64,000 bases of DNA from Fistulifera solaris (GCA_030295235.1 AP026164.1:1054001-1118000); one strand, 5' to 3'; counted from the first letter of the stretch, positions 31,401 to 41,659 are shown. The notes: generated by a model from the sequence alone, not told the origin. Numbers and translations are program-made.

Positions 31401-31515
31401 ACGGGGAGGTCAAACCCTGTCCAGCCAGAGCGCTCTCGTCGGATTTTGCTTCGTTGGCGTTCACTCGACCTTGCGTCTTCTCCTTCTCATCTGACTTCTC
31501 GTCGTTAGGATTCAT
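28496..31515 (-). CDS. membrane leucine-rich-repeat protein with repetitive cytosolic tail
   Basis: Four exons, 31515-29598, 29502-29137, 29069-28710 and 28647-28496; introns have GTATGT/CAG, GTAAGG/CAG and GTACGT/CAG borders and all phases agree, giving 931 residues. The N-terminal ~450 residues are polar and contain about five copies of a ~51-residue repeat (SLEQLERDL, LQALEQDIATKRQAGG, PGAVAV). A single membrane helix follows (YGAALLVLVVIAAVVPAVLL), then a PTPAPSAAPTSA linker, a Cys-containing cap (CDWAAVGCDDNG) and plant-type LRRs (LLLEGNGLSGQIPSEMG; LSLDGNNFSGVIP), ending in a Cys-rich tail (CNIECNCCGDRSCP). No kinase domain. This is the diatom receptor-like LRR layout; a surface-recognition role is inferred. 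ATG at 31515 is used rather than the upstream GTG. Confidence 0.85.
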
Positions 31516-32138
31516 CTTTGCGCAATTTAAAAGGAATGACACTTCTTGGTAATGCTTCTGATGCTCTCTATGAAGAACGAAAGCAGAAAGCTAACTGGTA
31601 AGAGGACGACAAATGTTTTTCGTTGTTTGTGACTTCGCTGTTGACGCGATGGTCACAAGAAAAATGCGCCATGGGAAAATTTCGGCGCGGCGATTCCCCA
31701 CTCCCCACTCCCCACTCCCCACCCCTTACTGTACCCCTTCTTACACAGTAATGTACCGAGTGCCTTTAATATGCGCAACACTCGACTATCAGAAGTCAAA
31801 TGACCTCCTCAGAATATTGGACGAAAGGTACGAATTTATTCGCATTCGCCGCACACGCGTTTTCTCATCCTTTCTTTACAACTGCAAAAGATCACTCACA
31901 TTTCAGTCCTGGTTCGTTGAACGTACAATTTAGCTCATGACTCACTGCACACGAACATGATCATGACTCGGATAATACGTGACTGAAACGCAAACGATAT
32001 ATCAATGTCATTTATTGTTTGCTGGTATTTTGCGTCCTTGGTCTTTCGTTCATTTCCCCCAAACTGCTGAGCTGTCGACATTTCACAACGTTCCGGCTAC
32101 TTTATATTTAAACGAAGGACTAATTGAAAAGAAAAAGG
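31516..32138. promoter_or_regulatory. divergent promoter region with a C4-run tract
   Basis: Shared 5' region of the LRR gene and the GT64 gene. At 31696-31725 five runs of four C are spaced by one to three bases (CCCCACTCCCCACTCCCC), so the minus strand could fold into a G-quadruplex about 180 bases upstream of the LRR ATG. The rest shows nothing specific. Confidence 0.4.
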
Positions 32139-33377
32139 ATGTTTCGCCGGGCGCTGGCGTCTCGGAGTTCGGATCAACACCGCAGCGTTGTTGCTGATGG
32201 TAACACACCTCGACCATTGCGTCGACGACGTCCACGAAATGTTTTAGGCATTGGCGACAAAAACGAGATAATATTGTACGGATCTTTATTTTTGCTCGTG
32301 CTGTTCCTTGTGTCACTTTGTTGGCTTATAAAAAGCCGCATTTTTGGAAATCTTTGGTCGACTGAACAGCTTGAAGAGATTCACTTGGCGCCCCTCTTGC
32401 AGATAGACTTGGAAAAGTACACTATACGGATAAATACCTGGAAACGTCTCGAGACATTAACAATATCCCTGGATCATCACCTTTCGTGCCCAAATGTAGC
32501 ACAAATACAAATCATTTGGTGCACAGCTCAAGGGCCCCCACCAGAATGGTTAATGTCCATGGAAGATGTTGTTGTAGAACTACATGAAGAAAACACACTC
32601 AACGAGCGGTTCCGCGTCTTACGACCGGCTCCCACGAAAGGAATTTTGAGTTTAGATGACGATATTTTGCGTCCCTGTATCGCGTATGACTGGGCTTTTG
32701 CAAAGTGGACTCAGCATCCGTCGAGAATTGTCGGCTTCGACGCGCGATCTCACGAGATCGCGAGTGACGGTCGATGGAAATATGCATATATGAGTACAAC
32801 CGAAAAAACGAATAAGTATTCTTTGACCCTCACGAGGTGTTGTTTCGTTCATGTTGACTATCTCAATTGGTACATGGAAAATCCTTTCTTCGCACCAATA
32901 CGAAACATGGTTGCGGACTATAACAACTGCGAAGACATTGCTTTGTCTTTGTTGGTGTCCAGTCAAACTGATGGGAAGCCTCCTTTGTTGGCAGATCTTT
33001 GGGCTGTTAAAAGTATGATCAAGCTTGACAATAACCAGGGCAAAATTTCGGCAGGCAAAGATCACAAGAGCTTACGAGACAACTGCGTTAATACATTTTC
33101 CCAGCAGCTTGGGCTCAAAAATAAGCTTGCGGTCAAAAAATTGAGACACGGCTCGCTTTTCGAGTACGGCGATGCGGTGCAATGGGAAGCTGCAACTCAC
33201 TGGAACAACACAAGTCAACGCATCAAACGATGGAAGGAAGATGCCAATCTATTGAAGTCGGAGCTTATGGATCTTCGTGCCGGAGCTGCGGTAGCCGCAT
33301 ACGAGGCTGGCTTAGTCGAAGGCAGCGATCCTTGGCAGAGACGCTTCCATGGTCTGAACTCAAGTATTCACAACTAG
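32139..33377 (+). CDS. exostosin-like GT64-type glycosyltransferase
   Basis: 412 residues from the ATG at 32139 (an in-frame TTG lies 15 bases upstream). Type II topology: a basic cytosolic head (PLRRRRPRN), one membrane helix (IILYGSLFLLVLFLVSLCWL) and a lumenal catalytic domain. YTIRINTWKR, the metal-binding DxD in ILSLDDDILRPC, RIVGFDARSHEI and the NCEDIALSLLVS region match the exostosin C-terminal/GT64 fold, which transfers HexNAc or hexose from a UDP-sugar in the Golgi. The C-terminal ~90 residues are charged. The frame is unbroken. Exact donor and acceptor cannot be read from the sequence. Confidence 0.82.
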   Translation: MFRRALASRSSDQHRSVVADGNTPRPLRRRRPRNVLGIGDKNEIILYGSLFLLVLFLVSLCWLIKSRIFGNLWSTEQLEEIHLAPLLQIDLEKYTIRINTWKRLETLTISLDHHLSCPNVAQIQIIWCTAQGPPPEWLMSMEDVVVELHEENTLNERFRVLRPAPTKGILSLDDDILRPCIAYDWAFAKWTQHPSRIVGFDARSHEIASDGRWKYAYMSTTEKTNKYSLTLTRCCFVHVDYLNWYMENPFFAPIRNMVADYNNCEDIALSLLVSSQTDGKPPLLADLWAVKSMIKLDNNQGKISAGKDHKSLRDNCVNTFSQQLGLKNKLAVKKLRHGSLFEYGDAVQWEAATHWNNTSQRIKRWKEDANLLKSELMDLRAGAAVAAYEAGLVEGSDPWQRRFHGLNSSIHN

Positions 33378-34105
33378 GCGGTGCAGGAAGTCGCAAAATG
33401 TGTTCTGACAGGCTAATTTCGTCCAATGAATCATGGTTTGGAGTAACTCTAGTACCCCTACTAAGCTGTTAGGTCGGATGATTTTGAGGACATTTTCGGT
33501 TCTCCTTGTCAGTGGAGTTTGAAAGAATTTTATCATTCGCGAAAATTCAAAAAGTCGACGATCCGTTGATACGTCGAAAGTATGTTTTATCAAAAAGTTT
33601 TGTTCAGCTACTTCCGAGATAACCACTAAACTCAATGATGACTATTGTTAGGTCTAGTCTAAATGTTGACTGAGATGCTCGAAATTTTGTGGAAAATTGT
33701 CCCGAGTGCTGCACTTCAGAACGCACTATAGTCTCAAAGTGTGAATGACATTTCCAGACGACTGGATTTTTAGTCATGAGATAGATAAGGTCCTTTTGTT
33801 TATTCAATTTATTTGTGGAAAGTATACGAACCACTTCATCGATGATAAAAGGAAGAAGATGCGTAGTCCATGCCTCCTTCAACAAATAAAATAATGTATT
33901 GGGATAGCACTCAAGTAAAGTTTATCATAAACTAAACATAACTAGCAGATCCACTGACGTACCAAAACAGACTGGCTCCCAACCACGATTTTGCTGCGTT
34001 ACCTGGTACGGTAGCCCCTTTGATTTTTTGTTTCTGTTGATCGACCTTGCTAGAGCGATAATAACAATAGCTGTACCTGGTACAGCAAATATATAAAATT
34101 TGACA
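33378..34105. other. intergenic, no gene seen
   Basis: AT-rich. Carries two TACCTGGTAC words, at 33999-34008 and 34074-34083, the second about 25 bases before the PDAP1-like start. Confidence 0.5.
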
Positions 34106-34702
34106 ATGGCCCGAGGAAAATTTAACAAGCGTGCCGGAGGTCCGCGTTTGGACGCGGTGAACGCGGAGGAGATTGAAATTCGCAATGCGCAGATGGAGGA
34201 ACTCGAAGAGCAAAGAGCCAGTCGACGTGCTGAAGAAGATGGAGACGAGGACGAAGGCGGTGACGAGAAAGAGAAGGAAAAGAAAGAAGAAGACGAAGCT
34301 CCGCAGCAAACCGAAAGAAAGAAAAAGGACGGTGCCCCTGCGGGTCCTGTGGCCCCAGTGACAACAGAAGCGGACCACAAAAGGAACCTGGCGAAACTGG
34401 CGGAAGTTCGCAGACGTCGAGAGGAAGCAGAAATGAAAAGAAAGCAAGAAGAGCAACTAGAGAAGGAGCTCGAAGAAGAGCGAAAGAGACTTGCTGAGCT
34501 TGCAACAAAAGGTGATGACGACGATGGTGGTAAAAAATCAAAATCGTCCAAGAAAACTATTCCCAAGCTGGATAAGATTGCTATCAAAAAGATGAAACCA
34601 GCGCAAATGAAAGAAGCTATGAAGGAACGGGGCTTGGATATCCAAGGGAACGCGAAAGAGTTGTTGCAAAGGCTTTTGGATTACGAAGCCAACCGTTCGT
34701 AA
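34106..34702 (+). CDS. PDAP1/PP28-like protein with C-terminal SAP domain
   Basis: 198 residues from the ATG at 34106. The start (MARGKFNKRAGGPRL) and an acidic/Lys-rich middle lead into HKRNLAKLAEVRRRREEAE, which matches the C-terminal helix of PDAP1/PP28 (28-kDa casein-kinase substrate, heat/acid-stable phosphoprotein). After a Gly/Asp linker the last ~35 residues (MKPAQMKEAMKERGLDIQGN, AKELLQRLLDYE) form a SAP motif, a helix-turn-helix that binds DNA or RNA. Animal PDAP1 (181 residues) has no SAP domain, so this looks like a lineage-specific join. A nuclear or RNA-related role is inferred. Unbroken frame. Confidence 0.7.
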   Translation: MARGKFNKRAGGPRLDAVNAEEIEIRNAQMEELEEQRASRRAEEDGDEDEGGDEKEKEKKEEDEAPQQTERKKKDGAPAGPVAPVTTEADHKRNLAKLAEVRRRREEAEMKRKQEEQLEKELEEERKRLAELATKGDDDDGGKKSKSSKKTIPKLDKIAIKKMKPAQMKEAMKERGLDIQGNAKELLQRLLDYEANRS

Positions 34703-34797
34703 AATTGAAAACATCGGATGTAGTAGATTCGAGTACATTCACCATGAACGGCGATTGAGCCTTACGATCAAACAATTATCTACCATTATTCTTTTTT

Positions 34798-35983
34798 TTA
34801 TACTAAGCACATTGTGTATTCATTTTCTTCACCTTCCAAAGCGACCAATCGATCTCCCAGAATTTCTTCCAATTCGGGTCGACTAAGTCTTGCCGCTTTT
34901 TCCTCTAGCGCAACTTTGCGAAGAAACGTACCAAGTGCATCTAAACTGGCCTGTTGCACCATGATTAAATCCTCTGATGCGCCCTCCAACATGCACTTCT
35001 CCCAATCATCCCATGAATCCAATATGGTGGGCAGCAAGAGTGCATCAATCACTCGTACACCAAACATAGTTATCGCGACAATCCCGCCATATTGGCTGGC
35101 CCAGACTTTCGGATCGCTGGAAGGCTGCTGCACGGCCTGCCACAAAGCTCTGAGAACTCGTGGCTTCAGGTTGATGTATTCTGTCCCAAACTGTTGACAT
35201 GCTTGAAACAATGCATGAGCTGCTTCGGGACGTATTTTACGATTCGGTAATTGCTTAGCCACAATACACGTGACCAAGGCAGGTAGTAGTTCGTGTAAAT
35301 GCGATTCCAAGTGCAAATGCGGATTAGAAAGTAGAGCGGCAGCCAGCCGAATGGGTGCCTCTGCCATGGTGCGGTATAGCTCCTGTTGACAATATCGAAC
35401 TAAGAACGGGACGAGTTCTTGCAAGCCAGTATCAGTCGCGACTGACTGTAAGACAGCATCCTGTTGTTGCTTCGACCCAGGACGCTCCATGCCAGCAGTA
35501 ACCCGATGGAAGTACAGCTGAAGCTCTTCGGACAGGAGGCTGCTTTGCAACTGATGAACTTGCAACAGGTGGGTCGCGGACGCAGTCGTTTCCGGAAGCG
35601 ACATGGCTGTCGAAGCTACAGCATGATTCAATTTAGGAGCATTCGTCACATTTCCGTCCACAGCTAGCCACTGCACATGTGCACTGATTTCGTTGGGCGG
35701 TGCCGGCATGGTATCTTGTCGACGCAAAAAGTCAAGTTAAATTAACGCTGCGCTGCGGGTCATCGAACTCGGGAAGAGTAACTGCGTACAACCGCTCCTG
35801 CCCTTGTAGCTGCAACGCCATATTGATATCGCTAGCGTGTAAGCGATACCTCACATCAGCTCCGTTATGCAAGCGAGCGCGCTTCGTGTGGCGCTGAACG
35901 ACAATAGCATCACGGACCGTCGTAGAAATATGTTCTTTTACCAGGTCAAGCAAAACCTGACGGGCTTGAGGTTGCATCGACAT
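34798..35983 (-). CDS. TAF6: TAF6, TFIID/SAGA subunit (one frame step)
   Basis: About 394 residues. The N-terminus is a TAF6 histone fold (VRDAIVVQRHTKRARL; ASDINMALQLQGQERLYA), which pairs with TAF9. It continues into HVQWLAVDG, the SEELQLYFHRVT segment and the HEAT-repeat C-domain (LLSNPHLHLESHLHELLPAL, VTCIVAKQL). The frame steps by +1 at an extra T (35734-35735, AACTTGAC on the coding strand); removing it yields a continuous VNLTDFLRRQD. Members sit in TFIID at promoters. The ATG at 35983 gives a histone fold that begins close to the start; an additional upstream exon cannot be excluded. Confidence 0.87.
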
Positions 35984-36616
35984 AGCTAACCTTCAAATAT
36001 ATGTGTTCAAAATAATGATAAGATTTCAAACACAAGCTTCTGTTTTTGAAAAGGCAGTGGAAGCGAAAAGCTTTTACTTGTAGTGCGTCGTTGCGTCTTG
36101 TGATCTTGTTACGTGAAAGGCTGCTCGGAAGTACTATCTCCTAAACTGTTGGCTTCACGTTATCATGACTGACTCAAATTCAGTCATGACTTGATACATA
36201 TCCGGGCCAGATTGTCACTTACTTTTCGTTCTTTTGCAAGCTTGTTGACCCTCACTTGGGTTGATCATGATCCAATTATTATAACATCACTTCATGCGGC
36301 CTGCGGGGAGCTTTATCTGTACTCACCCTTCCCGCGACTCAAACACCCAGTTCCAGAAAATCTGGATAAGGTGTAGTTGATCATACAAAACGTCTGTGTT
36401 TCAGAAATTTGGGATACAGTGTATTTCATCATACAGAAATTGTGGGTACGTTCTTTTCTTTCTGGAGACGTTGTATTTCATCATAAATTGTGTTTCAGTT
36501 GCAGAAATTCTGGATACGGTATATTTGATGATGATTTTCTTTGCCTCATTGATTATTTTCTACGCTGCGGCCTCCGAAGTGGAGAATGGACAAGCGATTT
36601 ACAATTCTTGTTGACG
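35984..36616. other. intergenic with a degenerate hairpin repeat
   Basis: Shared upstream region of TAF6 and the PanE-like gene. The right half contains the diverged tandem repeat listed separately (36350-36535). Otherwise no supported feature. Confidence 0.5.
36350..36535. repeat. degenerate tandem repeat with CCAGAAAATCTGG hairpin
   Basis: Four imperfect units built on CAGAAAT(T)CTGGATAC followed by GGTATATTTGATGAT or TTTCATCATA. The first unit holds the perfect hairpin CCAGAAAATCTGG at 36353-36365, the reverse complement of the core seen in the degenerate tail of the 34-bp minisatellite. It lies directly upstream of the PanE-like ATG. Confidence 0.6.
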
Positions 36617-37742
36617 ATGACTTTCATCTTCATTATTCTTTCCTTGTGCAACTTGTTGAACGTTTCTTCTTTCTCGACACACTCCCACACGTTTCATCAT
36701 CGACCAACCGCTTTGAGGGTGACCGACGACCCCCAGAACATCGTTGTCATCGGATCAGGGGCGGTAGGAAGTTACTACGGGGCCCGCCTTTGGGAAGCAG
36801 GTCATAATGTGACCTTTCTATTCAGACCAGGACCCAATTATGAGGCTGTGAAGCAACAAGGCTCCTTAATGGTGGGCTCCGTCTACGGGGATATCCAAGT
36901 ACCAGCATCGGAGATTCGATTGCACGAAACACAACAGTCACAATCTTCGGATATTGATTGGGTGGTAGTCGCTTTCAAATCCACATCTCTCGAAAGCATC
37001 CCATCACTACTTTTACCTTGGCTCAATCCGACGAGAACCCGCGTGTTGGTGATTATGAATGGGCTGATCGAAGACGATCTCATTGACTTGTTAAAAAGAG
37101 AAACAGGACAACAAGACAATGGCCCGCTGCAGTGCATAAAGACGCTGTACGGAGGGATGGCGTTGGTGTGTTCCAATCGAATCAAGCCCGCAACAGTTTA
37201 TCACTCGTACGCGGGTGCTTTGTCGGCGGGGATCGCCGATACGAAAGCTAACCACAGCGAGGAAGGAAAAGCGTTCGAGAAACTATTTCAATATGTACCA
37301 GCTATTGACACGACATTTGAGGACTCCTTACTTAGAGGCAGATGGAAGAAAATGGTGTGGAACTTACCCTTCAACGGTATCAGCGTCGCAATGGGGGGCA
37401 TAACGATTGATAAAGTAGTACAAGATCCTGGTCTCCGTCAGCTGGCAGAAAAAATTATGGACGAGACGAACGCTATTGCAAACGCTGATCTCGAGTCTCA
37501 TGGAGAAACCTTTAAACCTCTTGGTCAATCGGAAAAGACGCAGATGATGACATTATCGGACGGTATGGGGCCTTACAAAACATCTACGATGTTGGATTTT
37601 TGTCAATCGGAGATCGATGGAAGTAAAATACATCTTTCGAAAGCCGGTAGAACGGGCGAAAGCCTTAGGAATCCCTGTACCATATCTTGAGACGATTGTC
37701 ACACAGATCGAAGCTTTTCAACGTATGTATAACCTTTACTAA
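36617..37742 (+). CDS. ketopantoate reductase-like protein (PanE/ApbA) with plastid-type leader (one frame step)
   Basis: About 374 residues. The ATG at 36617 opens a signal peptide (MTFIFIILSLCNLLNVSS) followed by FST, fitting a diatom plastid leader; the frame is open further upstream but through repeat sequence. The domain starts with the NADP-binding motif IVVIGSGAVGSYYGARL, then VVVAFKSTS, a substrate region WKKMVWNLPFNGISVAMGG and a C-terminal helix FRKPVERAKALGIPVPYLET. Ketopantoate reductases make pantoate for pantothenate/CoA. One extra T in the run 37597-37601 shifts the frame; without it the conserved C-terminus to 37742 is read, with it the frame ends at 37690. Substrate assignment is by family only. 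Confidence 0.85.
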
Positions 37743-37770
37743 GAAAATGACTTCATAACCATGCCATGCA

Positions 37771-39579
37771 TTAACTATCACTTTTACGCTTCCCAAAAAG
37801 ACGAAATCGGCGCTTATCCTGCTCTCCCGACATATACTTTGCTGAAAAATTTGTATCTTCAGGACTTGCAACTGTTTGCATACTAGTTGGGGAGTCAAAC
37901 TTTGGTTGACTTGAATTATTCTGTCGAACAGGTGAGCTCGGCTGGGAGTTCACGTTCCGGTTAACCAAACTCTTTGCATTAATCTCATATCCTTCTTCTG
38001 ACACTCCCCCAAGAGTCGGTCGAAGAGGACCAACATAACGCATAAAGGTTAATTCGACAGAGGCAATCTTGTCTCGAACGAGCGCAGCAACGTCACCGAC
38101 GGTCATGTTGATTGCACTTTTCCCATCAATCGCAGCAAGCTGATCACCTATTTGAACTTTGCCATTCGTAGCGGCGCTTCCTGTAGGCAGAACTTTTGTA
38201 ACCCAGCAGCCTATGCGGTGCTCCTGAAATATTAACCCCAGCGGCAATTCCAGATCAACAACAGTGAACTTGATATCCCTGGAGAAATCAATCTCGTGTG
38301 TATCATCGAACATGCAGCCCCGTAATCGATGCAAGGATCGGGCAGCTTCAATAGCGAGCTCAACAAGCCTCAAGTCTTCATCTAAACAAGGAGCCAATTC
38401 GCTTGATTTTAATGCCGTTGCCGTGTCTACAGTCCTGCTTGTCACGTTGCCATTGTTCAGCTTGTCATTACTAGCTTTCGAATCTCCCCCCAGAAATAAC
38501 TCTGATGCGTAGTCAAATAATTCTCCAGCTGCGCTCGGACACGTGACGAGTGTTGCGGCTAGACTATTTTCTGCCTCCTCCGATTCGTCTTTGCTTTTAC
38601 CACCGTCAAACAGATAGTTCCATACGCTAGTTATCGGATCCTGCCCATCTCCTTCCTTGGTCAGCGCTACATCGTCACCCCCCTGATGATTGTCGCTGGT
38701 GTTAGGCGTGCCGGTCTCCGATCGATCGTTCGTTGCGCCCGTCCTTTTCCCGGGTCTGTTGTCACTTCCGAGCAAAAGTATATCATTAATTAAATCGTCC
38801 ACTTCACTCTCCGCCGATTTTGAGTACGAGGAATGAATGGCTTGATATTCTTGCGCCGTTGAAGTATCTAATCCGCCGTTTTGCTTGTTATTTGTATGAG
38901 CGGTAGGTTTGCGGTTACTCACTGATCCTATCGTGTTGGATGTTGTCGATGATTCTTGTCTTTCTTCAAAGTCAAACAAGCTGTCGTCGTCCTTTTCGCC
39001 CTTCTTGTCAACTCCTCTTTGTGATGCTATTTCGAAATTCCCTTCATTTTGTGCTGGGGCGCCATCTATACTTGATTCATCTAAGTCCTTCAAAAAATCA
39101 TTCGATTCGATCCGTCTCGGAGCTGCGATTCGAGGACCAGGCAGATAAAATCGATCGACGGGCACTTTGGTGGTGTTTGCTTCTGTGACGTTTCCTTCAT
39201 CAAACGGGATTTCATCGCCAGATTCATGACTTGTAATTCCCGTAAAAGTAGCTGCTTGAATCAAACGATTCTCTTTCATCGGTAAAGCGGACGGTTTCTC
39301 AGCGCCGACATCTTCCTCAAACTCTTCTAGCTTTCGTGGATGTAACGTTTGTTGTTGCTGTCCTCCGGGGGCCATGTGAGACATCGGACTCGAGTCATCG
39401 CTCTGTGGTGTGAGAACTTTCGTCGGTGGTGCATCAAAAGGACCCTCGTCTCCGTCGTATTGCAAGGGCAGTGGAGCGTCGGCTGCTTTTACATTGAGCA
39501 CTTCCAAGCTCGCATCCTGCGGTCGAAAGGATTTGTCGTACGAGTCACTACGAATTCGACCAGGGGGATCGGGTTGCAT
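37771..39579 (-). CDS. PDZ-domain protein, otherwise disordered
   Basis: 602 residues from the ATG at 39579. Residues 1 to about 430 are polar and low in predicted order (Ser/Asp/Glu-rich, with VDDLINDILLLGSDN as a possible short helix). A PDZ-like domain follows: VDLELPLGLIFQEHRIGCWV with the GLI carboxylate-binding loop, TKVLPTGSAATNGKVQIGD, QLAAIDGKSAINMTVGDVA and ASVELTFMRYV. The C-terminus is basic (FRLFGKRKSDS). PDZ domains bind C-terminal peptides, so a scaffold role is inferred. Its stop lies about 30 bases from the convergent PanE-like gene. Frame unbroken. Confidence 0.75.
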   Translation of the reverse strand: MQPDPPGRIRSDSYDKSFRPQDASLEVLNVKAADAPLPLQYDGDEGPFDAPPTKVLTPQSDDSSPMSHMAPGGQQQQTLHPRKLEEFEEDVGAEKPSALPMKENRLIQAATFTGITSHESGDEIPFDEGNVTEANTTKVPVDRFYLPGPRIAAPRRIESNDFLKDLDESSIDGAPAQNEGNFEIASQRGVDKKGEKDDDSLFDFEERQESSTTSNTIGSVSNRKPTAHTNNKQNGGLDTSTAQEYQAIHSSYSKSAESEVDDLINDILLLGSDNRPGKRTGATNDRSETGTPNTSDNHQGGDDVALTKEGDGQDPITSVWNYLFDGGKSKDESEEAENSLAATLVTCPSAAGELFDYASELFLGGDSKASNDKLNNGNVTSRTVDTATALKSSELAPCLDEDLRLVELAIEAARSLHRLRGCMFDDTHEIDFSRDIKFTVVDLELPLGLIFQEHRIGCWVTKVLPTGSAATNGKVQIGDQLAAIDGKSAINMTVGDVAALVRDKIASVELTFMRYVGPLRPTLGGVSEEGYEINAKSLVNRNVNSQPSSPVRQNNSSQPKFDSPTSMQTVASPEDTNFSAKYMSGEQDKRRFRLFGKRKSDS

Positions 39580-40015
39580 TTTCAATTATTGTCTTTAAAT
39601 TACTTTGGCTTGTCGATAGCGTGGAAAACTGCATGTCATTTTTACCGACGACAATGAAACAGTCCAGGTTGAAAAAGGAAGAGTTTGCGTTGCGACGAGT
39701 GTTTTCCGAAAACGACGGACGAGTTTTTAACGGCCGTTGAGCATTTGTTCTTCCTCCGCTTAAAACTTTCAGTGGTACAAGAAACCTAAAATGCGGAACA
39801 AGCCAAGACTACTTGAATGTCTTATACAAATTGTTCAACGGAAAAAGCTTTTGCATATCCACGCTAACCTTAGCTCTATGGAGGTGAACCATCGACATCG
39901 CAGAGCTCGGCGGGTCATGCGCGGTTTCATCCTTATTGCAATTGAAAGGCAATTAGTTCAATGATTGATTAACAAATAACAAAAATCTGTGCGCGCATTG
40001 CAGCGCTTCTCAACC
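39580..40015. other. intergenic between divergent genes, no gene seen
   Basis: Upstream region shared by the PDZ gene and the syntaxin-like gene. No motif stands out. Confidence 0.45.
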
Positions 40016-40795
40016 ATGACAGCATTAATTGTGCAACAGTATACAAGTGTAGACCTTGCTGATTTATGGAGGTCTTCCTATCGGAGAGCCATGGGGCTAT
40101 CTGATGTACGAGCGTCAAAGCCGAAAAGCACTTCGTCGATCCGCATTACCAATTTAATGCGTTGTCACAGTGATCATGAAAAGGAAACAGAGACTTCTCC
40201 TGACAAATGGATGAATACTGCACTACAAATTCAAAACAATATGGAAGAAATGGCTCGATGGATTCGTCAAAAGAGACCCGTATACTGTGGCGTTCACATG
40301 TCCGATTCAGAGGCTTCGCTGATTCAATCTACGATCATGTCATTTACCGCTACAACTGCTACTGAGATTGAGTCACTACGAGGATTAATTGCTCCGCAGG
40401 ATTCCGAACAACGTACACATCATCAAACATCGATTGTTCAGATTTTGTTGGGGCGCTTGAAGGAAGAAATCGCCGAACCCTTTGGTAAAATGCAAAAGCT
40501 TCGGACGCGGGCTGCTGTTCGATTATGGCAGCACCCTTTGGAATGCAAGCTGTTTGATTCGAGTCATCGATTCAACCCAAAACGACCACCTCATAAGTTA
40601 CAGTTTGATTTTCTCAGCGCCTACGAAGACGACGAAATTACTGTCGAGAAGCCCAAGACAGGTATTGTTTTTGGCAGCCAACCCGCAAGGAGGCGAGAAA
40701 AAGATAGTACTGTTGATCGAGTTTCTGAAGAAACTGATACTCTGTCATCCTCAAAAAACGTTCGTTTCGACATAGATCAGCAACAGAACAGCTGA
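40016..40795 (+). CDS. syntaxin-18/Ufe1-like N-terminal domain protein without SNARE helix
   Basis: 259 residues from the ATG at 40016. VDLADLWRSSYRRAMG, MARWIRQKRPVYCGVHMSDS, the ATEIESLRGLIA helix and IVQILLGRLKEEIAEPFGKM match the N-terminal regulatory domain of the ER Qa-SNARE syntaxin-18/SYP81/Ufe1, which acts in Golgi-to-ER fusion. The usual SNARE motif and C-terminal membrane anchor are not found: the frame ends in a Ser/Arg/Glu-rich tail (DIDQQQNS) and neither of the two other frames open to about 40960-41010 shows a heptad pattern or hydrophobic segment. Either a distal exon was missed, a frame step near 40790 hides a different C-terminus, or the gene is truncated. Confidence 0.6.
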   Translation: MTALIVQQYTSVDLADLWRSSYRRAMGLSDVRASKPKSTSSIRITNLMRCHSDHEKETETSPDKWMNTALQIQNNMEEMARWIRQKRPVYCGVHMSDSEASLIQSTIMSFTATTATEIESLRGLIAPQDSEQRTHHQTSIVQILLGRLKEEIAEPFGKMQKLRTRAAVRLWQHPLECKLFDSSHRFNPKRPPHKLQFDFLSAYEDDEITVEKPKTGIVFGSQPARRREKDSTVDRVSEETDTLSSSKNVRFDIDQQQNS

Positions 40796-41659
40796 AGATG
40801 CCCTCTATGCCTCAAGTCCGAAAGCAGGAGAGTTCGATTACAAAGGCAAACTTTTGCAGACAGATGGCACAGGTAGAACGACAAAGCTCACGAAGCTTTT
40901 CAAGCGTCGTGATAACGAAAATAAGCTGTTTGGTGCAATTAAGCGCATGCGCCTGGACCGATAAGCTTCAAAATCATGACGTAGTAATTCGTATAAAATC
41001 TTCGAAATGAACTGTCCCAGTGCATAGAAACGTGCTAAAACGAGGTTAACACTTTAGTGCCCTTTGCTTTAGTGAAATTCATATCTTGAAAGATGCATGA
41101 CTGAGAGGTTCGTTGTTGCGCGAGGAAAGTTGAACATCATAGATGATCACTGTATACTTGTTCCTCTTACCTCTTGGTATAACGTATCGCGTATAGGTCC
41201 GGGACTGAACTTAAGTTGAGTTGAGTCAGTCGGAATTTCGTCAAGCCTTCCGTAGGAATTGACGTTGATGTTGATGCGATACCAGGCATTTCACGAAATG
41301 AAACTGGCGCCAATTCATTGCTACTGGCTCACATATTTAGCGAAAGCAACAATAATAGAAAAATCAATCCATTAGTCTGCGAGATTTGTTAGCGTTCATT
41401 GCTTTGGAACGTGGATTAGGACCGTCTTAGCCTTATACCTGGAACTTCTTACAGTACTTCATATCTATAGATTATAAATCATAACTCATTGCTAATTGCT
41501 CATTGCCCATTGCTTCATAACCATGATCGCTAACTTACGGGACTGAAATTAAGTCATGATTAGAAGAGTTCGTCGGCATCATATGCACACCGGCGCACTG
41601 TTGCTATCTCGCGCTCAAATGTTGATGATCATCGTCATACGGAGTACTGTAATCATTCC
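40796..41659. other. intergenic, no supported gene
   Basis: Two alternative open frames continue from the syntaxin-like gene (to 40963 and to 41010) without recognisable content. Further right is AT-rich spacer with repeated CATTGCT(A/C)ATTGC words at about 41485-41515 and no gene. Confidence 0.45.

Noticed and set aside
33925-34587. 220-codon minus ORF rich in Ser and Phe, plus two overlapping ones
   Set aside because: Antisense shadow of the Lys/Glu-rich PDAP1-SAP gene.
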